Of a DNA stretch of 64,000 nucleotides, positions 46,279-57,690 are shown piece after piece. A program made the position numbers and the translations under genes. Where the stretch lies: contig CM065299.1 of assembly GCA_032871835.1 (NCBI GenBank), forward strand, positions 93,479,152 through 93,543,151, in the 5' to 3' direction. Below the pieces are notes generated by a model. That model ran no database searches and was not told where the DNA came from. It was given only the letters and a program-made list of their open reading frames with translations. This DNA is from Dipteronia dyeriana. Its lineage: Eukaryota; Streptophyta; Magnoliopsida; Sapindales; Sapindaceae. Positions within the stretch are counted from its first letter, which is position 1, and every line of letters begins with the position of its first letter.

Positions 46279-47620
46279 ACATGGGACTATCTGGCAGTTT
46301 ATTCTGATAATGACCAAAAACCAACCAAGCCAATTCTCTTTCCAAATAATTCTTTTGTGGTACGAAATATAACATAGAAAAATGTACTAAAAGAATTGCG
46401 TTCTTGCTTGTTTTAAGTTTGAGAAGTGGTAAAAGACAAGAATTATCATCATGTTTGGCCAACTACCAATTACATGTCCCCTCGGTCCCTTGCTACCAAT
46501 TACCAAACCACTTGATGTCTGGCCATAATAATCATGTTTGGTCAACCAATCATTTGTTTCCTTATGGACGCCAAAGAGTATCTCCAATTAAGGACCATCT
46601 ATTGTTGTAGCTTTTAAAATAATCATTGTTACTTGTGCTAAAGAAATAATCTGCTGTAAAGTTAATCAAACAACTGTTTGGTTAATGCTACTGTTGAAAC
46701 TGTTGTGGATTAAAAAACAGTATTCATGCGTTTGGTAAACTTTATCTTTAATTGCTGTGATTTTACATAATAACTAAAACATATATGAAATTAAATTATC
46801 AAGCAAATCAAAAAATTTCTTTTCATATCTCTCAATCTTAAACTCCCATAGCAACCGAAAAATCTATGATTTGATAGCATCAAGTCTAAAAAATTCCATT
46901 ACTCCTTTCTTTTTTTTTTTCACTATAATATTCTTTGATTTTTTTTACTTGACATGCGGATACATGTAATACAACACTTCAATCTTTATCACTTTTTTAT
47001 ATATTTTTTGTTGATTGTATTTTTTGATTAGTTTGTGATGGTAAAGAAGAAAAATAGTAGAGACGAATAAATAGATGGCAAAAAAGATGAGTTTTAGAGC
47101 TTTATTATAAGTTCCAAGTTTGAGCGTGTTCCAAAATTGGGTTGAGAAAATGAACAAATTGTTTTTAAAAATCTGTTAATTAATCTTATATTTAATCAAT
47201 TATGAACAAATAAAATAGAATCATATGAAATTAAACTTAAGATATATTTGTATTTATGTTAAGTCAATATGCATATTTTATTCTTTAAAAAATATTCATT
47301 AAATCAAACAGCAGATTCTATCATAATCACTTTACAAAAGTAACCCTCATCTACTTTTTAAAATTGTTGTCAAATCAACCCAGAATCTCAAATGATCACT
47401 TTTGAAAATTTTATCAAACATTTTTTTTATGTCAAAATTATTAAATAATCAAATTTTAACTTCTCAAAAACAATACCAAACAGGACCTAAGTTTTATTTA
47501 TATCAACAAATTAACGGTATCTCCTATGCATAGCACCAAATATTACATCAAAAAGAGAATCTTTCGGAAATGTTCTTACACCATTTTTTTTTCTTATTCT
47601 AATATATCCAATACCAATTT
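46279..47620. repeat. Duplicated WAT1 3' flank, interrupted by a Harbinger-like element
   Basis: 46279-46591 and 47488-47612 together match 24721-25138. About 15 extra bases near 46462-46485 and the 896-bp insertion are the main differences. The match fails after 'cttattctaatatat'. Confidence 0.85.
46592..47487. mobile_element. PIF/Harbinger-like non-autonomous element
   Basis: Starts GGACCATCTATTG and ends CCAAACAGGACC, whose reverse, GGTCCTGTTTGG, resembles Tourist/Harbinger ends. The target duplication is TAA (46589-46591 and 47488-47490). The other copy of this flank (about 25010) reads 'ccaattaagttttaatt' with one TAA, an unoccupied site. It is AT-rich and has no credible transposase frame. 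Confidence 0.8.
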
Positions 47621-48907
47621 GGTCTAAAACAAGCATCTTTGAAAGAATATTCTCGTAATAAAACTTTATACAGTATTAATTATTATTTTTTAAACGAAAA
47701 AAATTATTCTTCAATAATTAGATGCATAATATATATAAAAAAAAAATTAATCAAACAATTTTACCCTGAATTTTTCAACATAATATTATTCAATTTATTT
47801 ATCCAACTAATTTTCACATAATTTTTTTCACATTAATTTTTTCTAATCTAACTTTTTTTTCCATCTAATTTTCTCCATCATAGAGCTTTTGTTTTTTATT
47901 TGTCATGTATTTTTTTAAAGTAGTTTGTCATCTATTTTGTTATGTACTTTTTTAAAGGAATTTAATCATGCACTCTTTTTTTGGAAGTATTTTGTCAAGT
48001 ATTTTTTTAAGTATTTTTTCATTTATTTAATTCCACTAAATTTAGTTTATATAAAAATTTACAATTAGTTAAATGCATAATTAATAAGTAAAATAAATAA
48101 ATAATATATATATATATTAATATTAATATTAATGTCGTTTTAAAGATCTCGACAATATCTTTTCAACGATATAATTTTTAGAATAAATATTGTTATAAAT
48201 ACGTGTGGGATGGTTAAATTGGGAATTGTAATAAATATAAAACATTAATTTGATAATTTAATAAAAGAAATAGAAAAAAAACTTGGTTTTGAGTGAATAG
48301 TGTTACACTAATATTGGTGTAACAGTATTCACCATCATCGATATTTTGTCTTGAAAATTAAAATTATATGTTGCATTGGAGTTTACTTTTACATCAAGTT
48401 TGTGTTTTTACACCAAATTGTTGTTGCATTAAAAATGGCCTAATAATCATTTATGGATGAGACGATAGTGGCTAAATGGTAAACTTCTCGCAACTATGTT
48501 AATAAGGTTATAGGTAGTTCCAAACAAAATTGTTTGACCAATCAATCATTTGTTTGCTTATGGATGTTAAAAACGTCGAGATAATTCAAAGCTCAGTCAC
48601 TTATAGTAATCATTTCATTTACTTGACATATGTATACTCACTGACGTCAATAAAAAAATAATAAAAATGTTTTAGTAGAATAAATTATCACTAATAACAT
48701 TTGGGGGAGCTATACGTTTTGTCCAATTCCGAAATATTGTAATAGTTTTTTTTTTTAAAAAATCTTATCGATTGACACCTCAACCGACACATGAGCTGTG
48801 ATGTCTAGCACTACTTTTGAAAGAAATAACATCTTATCCACAACCGCCTAATGTGGTTATGAAAAGTGAAGAGTTTTCATTCATCCTAGTGTGGCAATTG
48901 GTATATA
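47621..48907. other. AT-rich intergenic DNA
   Basis: No gene supported. 47870-48010 repeats 'tttgtcatgtatttttttaa' text three to four times. 48470-48530 has a weak tRNA-like A-box string ('agtggctaaatggtaaa'). Confidence 0.45.
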
Positions 48908-48913
48908 GAAATT

Positions 48914-51389
48914 AGGGATATTATTAATTCTCCCCCTGTCATTTGCTGGAACATCAGTTTACCCCCTCACATTTCAGAATTCCCTATTTACCCCTGCCTT
49001 AGAGAACCGTTAAAAAGGTGATTTGGCAGTTAGATTAAGGTTAGTTTAGTAATTGGAGAAATGAATTTAAAATAAAAATATTGTGAATTAAAATATTAAG
49101 AAATGCAAAAAAAACAAAAAACAAAAAAAACAAAAACCTAGATCTGGGCATATGGCATTCAACGTTCTTTGATCACCAAATCTGGTGTGTGGAGAGGCTC
49201 TCCTGAGAACCTCCCCACTGATGAATCTCTCACTCCTTCTCATCTCCGATCTCACCACCAAACCAAACTCAAAACCGCCAGGAAACCCCAATCGAAACCG
49301 CCGTTAAAACCACATAAACCCTAAATCGAAACCTAATCTCGGGGGTTTTGTGTGAGAGAGATGGTGGATTGATGTGTGTTTATGAATCAAGTGTGGTGTC
49401 GGTTTGAATGTGGTGACGGTGTGGGTTTGGATGTGGTGGTAGTGTGGATTTAGAGGTGGCGGTGTGGGTTTGAAGGTGGATTTGGTTGTGGATTTTGTGG
49501 ATTTTGTGGGCTTGGTTGTGGATTTGCTGGTAGTGGTGGTGTGGGTTTGCAGGTGGCGGTGGTGTGAGTTTGGTTGTTGAGTTTGTTGCGGCGGATTGGC
49601 GGCAGATTGGTGGTAACGGTAGAGCCCGATGAGGATTGGTGGCAGCAATGGTGGATTGGTGGTGGCGATGGGGTGGGTTTGGAGGTGGCAGTGGTGTCGA
49701 TTTGGTTGTCGATCTCTCACCAGATTCTTTTTTTGTTTTTTGGAACACCAGATCCCTTGTAGGATTTAAAATTTTGATTTTTTTTTTAAATTTATGCTAT
49801 TTTGAAATTTTTAATATGTAGTAAAAGTTAAAATTTTAAATATTTATTAGGGTAAATCGTATTTTAGTCACTGTAATTTGTTTTAATCTGCGTTTAGTCC
49901 ACGGTTTTTTAGAAGTGTAACTTTTAGTCCATCATTTCTCTGACAATACATATTCGAGTCCCTACCGTCCAATTCTGTTAGGGTTCCGTCAAGTCAACCA
50001 GGGTAAAAAGGTAAAATAGCATTGGATGTTCTAGAAACTTATTTAACCAAAGGGTATAATAGTAATTTATAAATTAATTAAAAATATATATTAAATTAAA
50101 AGCAAATATAAAAATTAATTAAATAATAAAAATAAAAAACAATAAAAAACAAAATTAATTAAAACAAAACCTAAGTTTAATCTCTTCTCTCTCCTTCGCT
50201 CTCTTGTCTCTCTCCCCAGTCTCCATCTTCTTTCATTCACCATTCTCAGCTAAATCCACCACCACCGTGATTCTCTCACACACCAGTCACCGCTGATTCT
50301 TTCTCTCTTACCACAGACCTGCTTCTTTATTTGAAACCGATAACAAAGGCTGGTCGACTTAAACCACCACCGGCGACCTAATAAACTCACTTGCCCAATC
50401 AATCGAGACCCATCGCCGTTCGCGGGTCAACTCCGATGTGCGTTTTGTGGCAGATCGTCGGTTATCCAACTCGATCTGGTTCAGATCGAGCGATATAACA
50501 ACTGACCCGCCGCCAACGAATAGATCGACGACGTTGATGGATGGGGTTTGGTGTTTGGAAACCGGTGAAGCTTTCTAGCACGGCGGTGATGGATGACTCA
50601 CGACGGTGGACTTGGCACTCTAGGTCAACGAACGACTGTTCTTCATCTCTATCAGTTTTTTTTTTTTAAATTGATGATGGTTGGGTACTTGGATGGTATT
50701 TGAGGTTGTGGGATTTTTGATGAAGAGGTTAGGTTTGATTTTAGGGTTCTGATGACATCTGGTGTTTAATTTGTGGGTTTGATTTTGGTGTTCAAACGGT
50801 TGAAATTTTGGAGTTGGCTTGATGATAATGAATCTGGATTTTGGATTTTGGAGCTTGGTTTGATTTGGGTTTGAACCGGAATGAATCTGAATCTGGGTTG
50901 AATTTAGTATGGATTTATTTATTTATTTATTATTAATCTGATGGTTATATATATATTTTTTGTTTTGTTTTATTTATTTATTTTATATATTATTAAATCT
51001 GTTTTTAATTTTTAGTTTTTTAATTTTTAATTTTTAATTAAGGGTAAAACGGTCTTTTCAATGGTATCAGTAACCTTCAAGGGCATTACGGTCATTTAAA
51101 TCACCTGACGTGTCAGAATCCGTCATTTTAACGGATTCTGTCACAGAATTACTAAAAATTACAATTTTAAAAAATTATAGACTAAACGTAGATTAACGTA
51201 AATTACGGAAACTAAAATACGATTTATCCTATTTATTAAAATTAAAAAAATTAATGATAAGGGTATATATCTGACACTAACATTTGTAATGGCTAATAGA
51301 CGGTAGGGGGAAAATGAAGATTTCTGAAACCCGAGAGGGTAAAACGATGTCGATTGAATTGTTAGTAGGAAATTAATAATATCCCTGAA
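48914..51389. mobile_element. Outer Mutator-like element
   Basis: Long inverted ends: AGGGATATTATTAATT begins the left end and its reverse complement AATTAATAATATCCCT ends the right. Similarity continues inward for about 90 bp (left 'cagtttaccccctcacatttcaga', right read in reverse 'cgttttaccctctcgggtttcaga'). The flanks share only GAAATT versus GAAAATT, so the 9-bp duplication is not clean. Inside are G-rich, TGGTGG-repeated DNA (49380-49720) and a second element. The A-rich 49080-49140 and 'ggcgat' rich text may be captured host sequence. Pro/His/Thr-rich frames on the minus strand at 49304-49748 are products of the simple repeat. Confidence 0.72.
49850..51229. mobile_element. Inner Mutator-like element (nested)
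   Basis: Perfect 9-bp duplication TATTTATTA at 49841-49849 and 51230-51238, the size left by Mutator transposases. Ends GGGTAAATCGTATTTTAGT and ACTAAAATACGATTTATCC are inverted with one mismatch; weaker similarity continues for over 100 bp. The interior (50190-50830) has gene-like composition (CT-rich leader, then GC-rich) but no frame I can support. It may be a captured host segment (Pack-MULE type). Confidence 0.88.
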
Positions 51390-51450
51390 AATTATGAATT
51401 ATGAATTTTTATTCTTCTATTTATTCATTAGTATCTTCAATCTGATATCA

Positions 51451-51559
51451 TGGGCTAAGAAATATCATATCTTGGGCCAAGCCCAAGCGTCCATATTGGC
51501 CCGGTTACGGTGTCTAATACCCTAATTGCTGGTTAAAAAAAAAGAAGAGAAAAACCCTA
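51451..51559 (+). promoter_or_regulatory. RPF1 promoter: site II motifs and telo-box
   Basis: TGGGCT at 51451, TTGGGCCAAGCCCA at 51472-51485 and TTGGCCCGG at 51496-51504 are site II (TGGGCY) elements on both strands. AAACCCTA at 51552-51559 is a telo-box. This pairing is characteristic of plant ribosome-biogenesis and ribosomal-protein genes, where TCP-type factors bind site II. It fits the RPF1 call. A homologous block lies upstream of VPS37. Confidence 0.8.
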
Positions 51560-51640
51560 GCTAACCGTCGTCGTCGTCGTCTTCTCCTTCATCAGTTTCT
51601 CTGTACTAACCAGGAAAAGAAAAAAAAAGCGAAAGCGAAA

Positions 51641-54600
51641 ATGGGGGTAAAGAGAAAGAAGAGCGAAACGGAGGAGTTAGTGGAAGGAGGGAAGTCAAAT
51701 GATAAGAATATAGAAAGCAGCTACAAGAAGAAGAGGGAGATACTGCCGTCGATGATCAAGAACAAAGAGAAGAGATCGGTTGTTCATGCGAAGATGAAGC
51801 AAGAGAAGAAGCTCGAGAAGCGCAAGAAACTCAAGGCCCGTGAAGCCAACGAGAAACGCGCTCTCGAGCTCGGTGAGGAGGTCCCCGTCTCCCATTTTTT
51901 CTCTCAACATTTATTTTATATTTTCTTTTGTGATTTTTAAAATGCCGATTGAAATAATACCTGAAAACTACGTTTACTTTATCTTATTTTGTTTTTTATG
52001 GTTGCTGCAGCCTCCTCCAAGGGCGATACCTCGCACTATTGAGAACACGCGAGAGCTTGATGAAACTGTATGTAGGCCCGATGATGAGGAGGTATTTTTC
52101 TCTATTGGTTATACTCCTTTGTTATTATTATTTATTTGTTTATATTTATTGGAATTATTCTGATTAAAATTGTTGTAATTTTGAATATTCATTGTTTATG
52201 CAATTAGTAACCAAAGCTAGTGACTATGGATCATTAGTGATTTTGAATAATTTCACTTCACATTTCAAAAAAGATACAAAAAAGAGGGCTAAATGGTTTA
52301 ATTATCACACTAATAGGTATAGGTGGTGAGCTGTGTTAGGGGACTTTGAGTTTCTCTTTATCTATTGTGAACTTTGATACTTGTGAGTTGTGAGACTAAA
52401 CTAATCGAAAGCCAAAGAAATAGTTGAGCTTTTATCAGCATTCTATGGATTAATTTCTTACACTATGTAAACTCTTTGGAAATCTTACAACTGGTGGGTA
52501 AGCGACAGCATTTGAAACTTTTTCTTATTTGAGGTTTATAAGAAACTTATTATCTCTCAAGTCTCAGCTTAACTTTTCATCTAAGAGCACATCAAATTCT
52601 ATTAATCCAAGTACTATACCATGATCCGAAGCGATTGGATTTTCGTGCATGAAGGTTAAAGTGGGTTCTTTGATTTTTATTTGTTTTATATGGGGAACTG
52701 TCTATTGCCCCAAGAAGCTGACCTTTCAATTGTGTGTGTTTGCAGCTATTTGCTGGTAATGATGCGGATGAATTTAGTTCTGTCCTAAAGCAAGAACGCA
52801 CCCCAAAGATATTGATGACAACTTGCCGTTACAATTCTACTGTATGCCTTGCATCTCTCTTGTCTCTAATTTTAAAGTTCCATTAAAATGGGCATGTAAA
52901 AATCTGTTTCATTTTCACTGTTTCTCCTCATCAAGAGACATTTATATGTTTCATACTTCGTTTACAGAGGGGGCCAGCTTTTATAAAAGAATTACAAGCG
53001 GTGATACCAAATTCACACTATTTCAAGAGAGGAACCTATGACTTGAAGAAGGTGCTGCTTTTTATTCCCTCAGTTTCCATATCCCAGTTCCCATGAATTG
53101 TTCATTTATTAAGATATATATACTAATGTTTGTACAGATTGTAGATTATGCTAACAAGAAGGACTTCACTTCCATTATAGTTGTTCACACCAACCGCAGA
53201 GAACCAGGTTCGTGGTTTTTCTTGCTGTGTGATAAATGATGTGTGCAGTTACTGATAATGTTGAGTTGCATCTTTTTACAGGGATTCTAATTGACTGTTT
53301 CTGTGTCTCTACTCTCTATTAGATGCCCTGTTAATGATTGGCTTGCCTAATGGACCTACTGCCCATTTTAAGCTCTCAAAGCTTGTTTTACGCAAGGATA
53401 TTAAGGTTTGTACCTATCAACCTTTATATTTATTGTTATATTGATATGCAATAGTCCCCAGATTAATTGGAGCACAATGATCAATAAGAGTAAATCATAT
53501 CATATCTTAATTATGCATAGATTGAACATAATAACACTATTGTTTCCTATAAAACAAACAAATAAAAAAAAAAAAACAATAATTACACTATTGCTTATCT
53601 GTGATAAGTTGGAAGAAGCATGAATTTTTCATATTTCTTTATGTTTGATATCAGTTTAATATGTGTTGATTTATGTGAAAGGCCCTATCTATAAGTTAAT
53701 TATTTGCCATTTTCTTCGTCAGAATCACGGAAATCCTACTGGTCACAAGCCTGAGCTGGTATTGAACAACTTTACAACACGCCTGGGTCACCGTATCGGA
53801 AGGTTGCACTCTCTTTCTTGAATCTTGTTAATATGTTAGAAAATGTGGATTATAATTGTATTATTATGCCAAAATATTTGATATGAGCCCAATGACCATG
53901 TTTTCGAATGTACTTCATTATATATAATGTCACCTGAAACAATGTGTATGATCGATCATTTTTCATTACCTAACATTTTTTTTTCCCTTCTAGACTGATA
54001 CAGTCACTTTTTCCGCAAGATCCAGAATTCCGGGGAAGGCGAGTTGCAACATTTCACAACCAACGAGATTTTATTTTCTTTCGGCATCATAGGTGTGTGT
54101 CCTGCGTATTAAATTTTTGGTATTCCTTATTAACTTATGTTTCTCTGACAAATGCTTATTGTGATTATGTCTGCAGATACATCTTTGAAAGCAAAGAAAG
54201 TAAAGGAAGTGACTCAAAAGTTAAAAAAGTAAAGGATGCTAAGGGTGAGAAGGTCACTCAAGAGAGAGTGATTGCTCGCCTTCAGGTCAGTATTCCCTCA
54301 TTTATATATGTATTGCTTTCGTGTCTATGAATTCTTATTATACTTCCATCTGCTTATTGAATCATGATTTGGAGTTGGTAATTTTCCTTGATGACATGTT
54401 CTTTATGTTGACATGAATCTAACTGCATTTGCCTGTATAAAATGCCTTTAATGTCTTTTATATTGTGTTCTGGCTAAATGAAACTAAAGGTTTTGGTATT
54501 TTCCTTTCATCAGCATTAAAACGACATTAATTTCCTATTAAATACACAGGAATGTGGTCCTCGATTCACACTGAAATTAATCAGCCTGCAACATGGAACA

Positions 54601-54811
54601 TTTGATACCAAAGGTGGAGAATTCGAGTGGGTTCATAAGGTAATTTCGTTGACCAAATTGTATTGGTATGTTTGTATTGGTATGTTAGACAGATTTTTCT
54701 TACACTTTTTGTCCTATTGTGTCCCCACATCTGAAATCCATTCGTTTATTATTCCTTGTTTGGATTTTTTAGCCTGAAATGGACACTAGCCGGAGAAGGT
54801 TTTTCTTGTGA
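51641..54811 (+). CDS. RPF1: Ribosome production factor 1 (Brix domain)
   Basis: Nucleolar protein needed for 27S pre-rRNA processing and 60S subunit assembly. Eleven exons: 51641-51880, 52011-52091, 52746-52841, 52968-53051, 53138-53207, 53323-53405, 53723-53802, 53994-54092, 54177-54285, 54550-54639, 54773-54811; 356 aa, near the usual size. The first 80 residues are Lys/Arg/Glu-rich and basic ([13 protein letters not shown]). The Brix domain runs from about residue 125 ([11 protein letters not shown]) through [59 protein letters not shown] and HHRYIF to [18 protein letters not shown]. The protein ends [11 protein letters not shown], like other RPF1 proteins. All introns are GT-AG and in frame. 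The 3' end from intron 9 on is duplicated at about 62118. Confidence 0.95.
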
Positions 54812-56290
54812 CTTGTTCCGGATATTGCTTGGGAGTTTCATCATCTTGAAAATGAGGCATGTGAAGGGGTTATACCTGCAACTACCGATGTCGAAATTTG
54901 TACGAATTGACTTCTTCAATGATGTGCTGGACTACAACGATTGATTGAGTTGTGCTTTACGGTTTGATTAACATTTGATTAACACTTATTTATCAGTTTT
55001 GACCAATTATGTATTTAATATATGGGTTAAGAATTAAGATAAATGATTGTAGTTCACATATGAACATCATAATTATTATCTTGTTTCTTCCAATTTCGCC
55101 ACTACCTTTTCCTCGCCTAAAATTGCATTTATTTTATTTTCTTCCTTTTTCAGTGTAACATGAAATTCAAACATAAATCAATGCCCGGCAAACATTAGAA
55201 ATTCTATAATTGTGCATCCTAAGCAACGTGGCAATTTTTGTAAAGTGTTTTTACTGAGAATTTTTTCAAGTTGATCTTTTAAGAGTAGAGTTTTTAATAG
55301 GAAGATGTTGGTTGTTTGATTGTCAATTAAAAAAAGTTTTCTAAAGTTTTTTTAAAGGGTAAGATTATTAAAATATTTAAAAACTATTTTAAATGATAAG
55401 GTTATATTAGACTTTTAGTGTTATTAAAAAAGTTAAAAAAGATCTATTTGGAAAAATAACAAATTTTGGTTTTTCTAAGTTGATGTAAAATATCCTTTTT
55501 TAATCATTTAAAAGTTCTAGCTCTTCCAAACGGGTATTTACCATCTCATGATTTAATTCGTCTAGGGTAAAGTGTGTGTTTTGAGTTGTTGACTTGTTGA
55601 GTTGTTTAGTTGATTAGTATATTGTGCTAATGAAAATGTGGAAATCCTGTCGAAGTTTTTACATTCATAGCTCAGAGCACGTTGGGATTTTTAGTAAGAA
55701 GCAAGAATGGCCTATTAAAAGATATCAGCATTACATTTGGTGCCCCTCTGAATGAGCATAGCTCCATTGAAAACTCAACTATGTTTTTCTTTCGGAGGTA
55801 ACTGCAATGATTTTCTTTCCAATTACTCATTTTTCATGAATGGAATGCCACTCCATAACCTGAATGCATAACCTTTTTTGAGTAGATGGAGGCAAATTAA
55901 TAGGAACACACCTCCAAAAGCCGCAATTTGCAACAGAAATTGTTCCGGAGGTGAATTCATAACTAGATAAACAGTCTTATTATCAAAATCCAATCCAAAC
56001 CTTCGAATAAAGACTTGATGGCAGCACAACCAAAAATGTAGTCACTGACCAGCCCCTGTAAGAAACCAATTTCCCTCCATCAACCAAAGCCTCATTACGG
56101 CAAACACATGTAGCACACTCGCCGGAGAAGCTTGATGAGACCAGATCATCAAAACCTGTATAGTAAGGAAACAAAACAGCATCAAGGTATATACTGGCGC
56201 GTAAAATACCAGAAATTGTCGATACCTCAAAGAATGCAAACTTCAAATCTTCATTAGCTCCATAGTTGAAGGTGAGATTAGAGATATGAA
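54362..56290. repeat. Segmental duplication, unit 1
   Basis: From RPF1 intron 9 through exons 10-11, the downstream flank and a piece of the membrane-protein gene. It matches about 62118-63885 in the same order and orientation. Shared strings include 'cctgtataaa.tgcctttaatg', 'gtggtcctcgattcacactg' and 'cataattatta.cttgtttcttcc'. 55230-55540 is extra here and looks like a small insertion. Confidence 0.88.
55827..56272 (-). pseudogene. Truncated copy of the membrane-protein gene
   Basis: Paralogue of the gene at 63358-64000. It keeps FFEVSTISGILRASIYLDAV, SSSFSGECATCVCRNEALV and, in another frame, VYLVMNSPPEQFLLQIAAFG. A 58-bp deletion relative to the other copy (after 'cttgatggcag', about 56017) shifts the frame, and the 5' part is missing beyond about 56290. 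No function expected. Confidence 0.88.
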
Positions 56291-56584
56291 TCGGTTTATG
56301 AAATGCTTTTAATTTTTTTGTGAGAAAAAGAATGGAAGAATACTATGCATTCTTTAAAGAGAATTGAAATTAAATAATTAACCTCTGTTTCTTTAATATT
56401 TTTTTTGGAGAAAATATTTTTTTTGTTGCTGTCTACATTATAAAAAACAGGTGAGGAAGATGAAAAATGAAACATTGCTAATAAAAAAAACCTTAAGGAT
56501 GCTTGAGATATTGATATCACTTTATAATAAGAAGTAATACGAGTGAAAAGCACTGTTAAGGAGCTTTTGTGGGACTAGCACTTG

Positions 56585-57290
56585 ATTTAATGGGTCGTTT
56601 GTTTTTTTAACTTAAAACTTAATGGGTCTTAATTGAACTCATTCACTTGTTTTGTTTGTTATTTTAAGTGGTTAAACAACTTAAAAATATAACAAACAAA
56701 TTAAAATAAAAAGTAAAAAATCATGACTTTTAATTTAATTTCAAATCACAGGATTACATTTAATATATTCACTTCTAAGTCTACCCTCCATAAAAAGATT
56801 TATTTCCAAATTTATTCTATTTTGATACGGTGTAGAATTCTTTATATATATATAAAAATAAACATATTTCTTATTTTAAACTGGTTTTAGAAAGAAAAAA
56901 AAAAAACCTTAATCACTTCTTATACTAATTTTTTTATGGGATTGAACAATTGAATTTCTTTAGCTCCTATAAAATCCTGATAAGAACTCTTTATATTTTT
57001 TTTATCTAACTATTCATCTAGTACTCAATAAATTTATCTACGATATTGATTCGATTTTATGGTTTGAAGATACTATAGAATAATTATATATACATATATA
57101 ATTCAATAATCTATTTTTAAAAATCTTACTAAACCCTATATATTAAGTAATTATATAAATTTTAAAGGTTGTATTTATAATTTTACTTCTAAATATATAT
57201 GATTAATAGAAAAACAGTAAAAGAATTTAAAAGAAAAAAGAAGGGCTTTAATTCCAGCGACAACCGCCTCTCTTTATATAGTTAATAGAT
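56585..57290. other. AT-rich intergenic DNA with MITE-like hairpin
   Basis: 'gggtcgtttgtttttttaac' at 56590 resembles a MITE end. At 56651-56700 TTGTTTGTTATTTTAAGT faces ACTTAAAAATATAACAAACA, a near-perfect palindrome with a short loop. The rest is AT-rich and gene-free. Confidence 0.5.
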
Positions 57291-57364
57291 GTCGGTGAGA
57301 ATTAAAATAATAAAAAATAATAATTATGAAATTGAGATTTGGAATTTTTTTAATTTCGATTTGA

Positions 57365-57480
57365 TGGGCCATGGATATCAGAGCTTGGGCCTAGCTTCCA
57401 TCATGGCCCAGTTACTGTCTCTAATATAGTATTATAGTAATATCTTAATTGTCGGTTAAAAGAAAGAAAAACCCAGCACT
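57365..57480 (+). promoter_or_regulatory. VPS37 promoter, homologous to RPF1 promoter
   Basis: Site II-type motifs TGGGCC (57365), TTGGGCC (57385) and GGCCCA (57405). The block 57361-57480 aligns with 51447-51560 upstream of RPF1: 'gcttgggcc', 'tccat.atggccc.gttac', 'gtctctaat' and 'ttaattg..ggttaaaa' occur in the same order. The telo-box of RPF1 is changed here ('aaaaacccagc'). Confidence 0.65.
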
Positions 57481-57690
57481 CAATCATTATATTCACACGT
57501 GTCAGGAAAATCCGCGCGTATTCGATCCGCGACTCATATTTCTAGTTCCTTCTCAGCCTCCGGGAAAAGAAAAACAAAGTGTCGTTAATTCGTAATCTAC
57601 GTAATTTTTCGTTTTGTTAGCTTTGTACGATTCTATGTTCTTATTTGTCGCTTGATCAAGTAGTCCGGAAATCACGATCCTCTCCGAGCT

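Noticed and set aside
49304..49748. Pro/His/Thr-rich minus-strand frames
   Set aside because: They translate a simple TGGTGG/GGTGGCGG repeat in two frames at once, so coding is unlikely.
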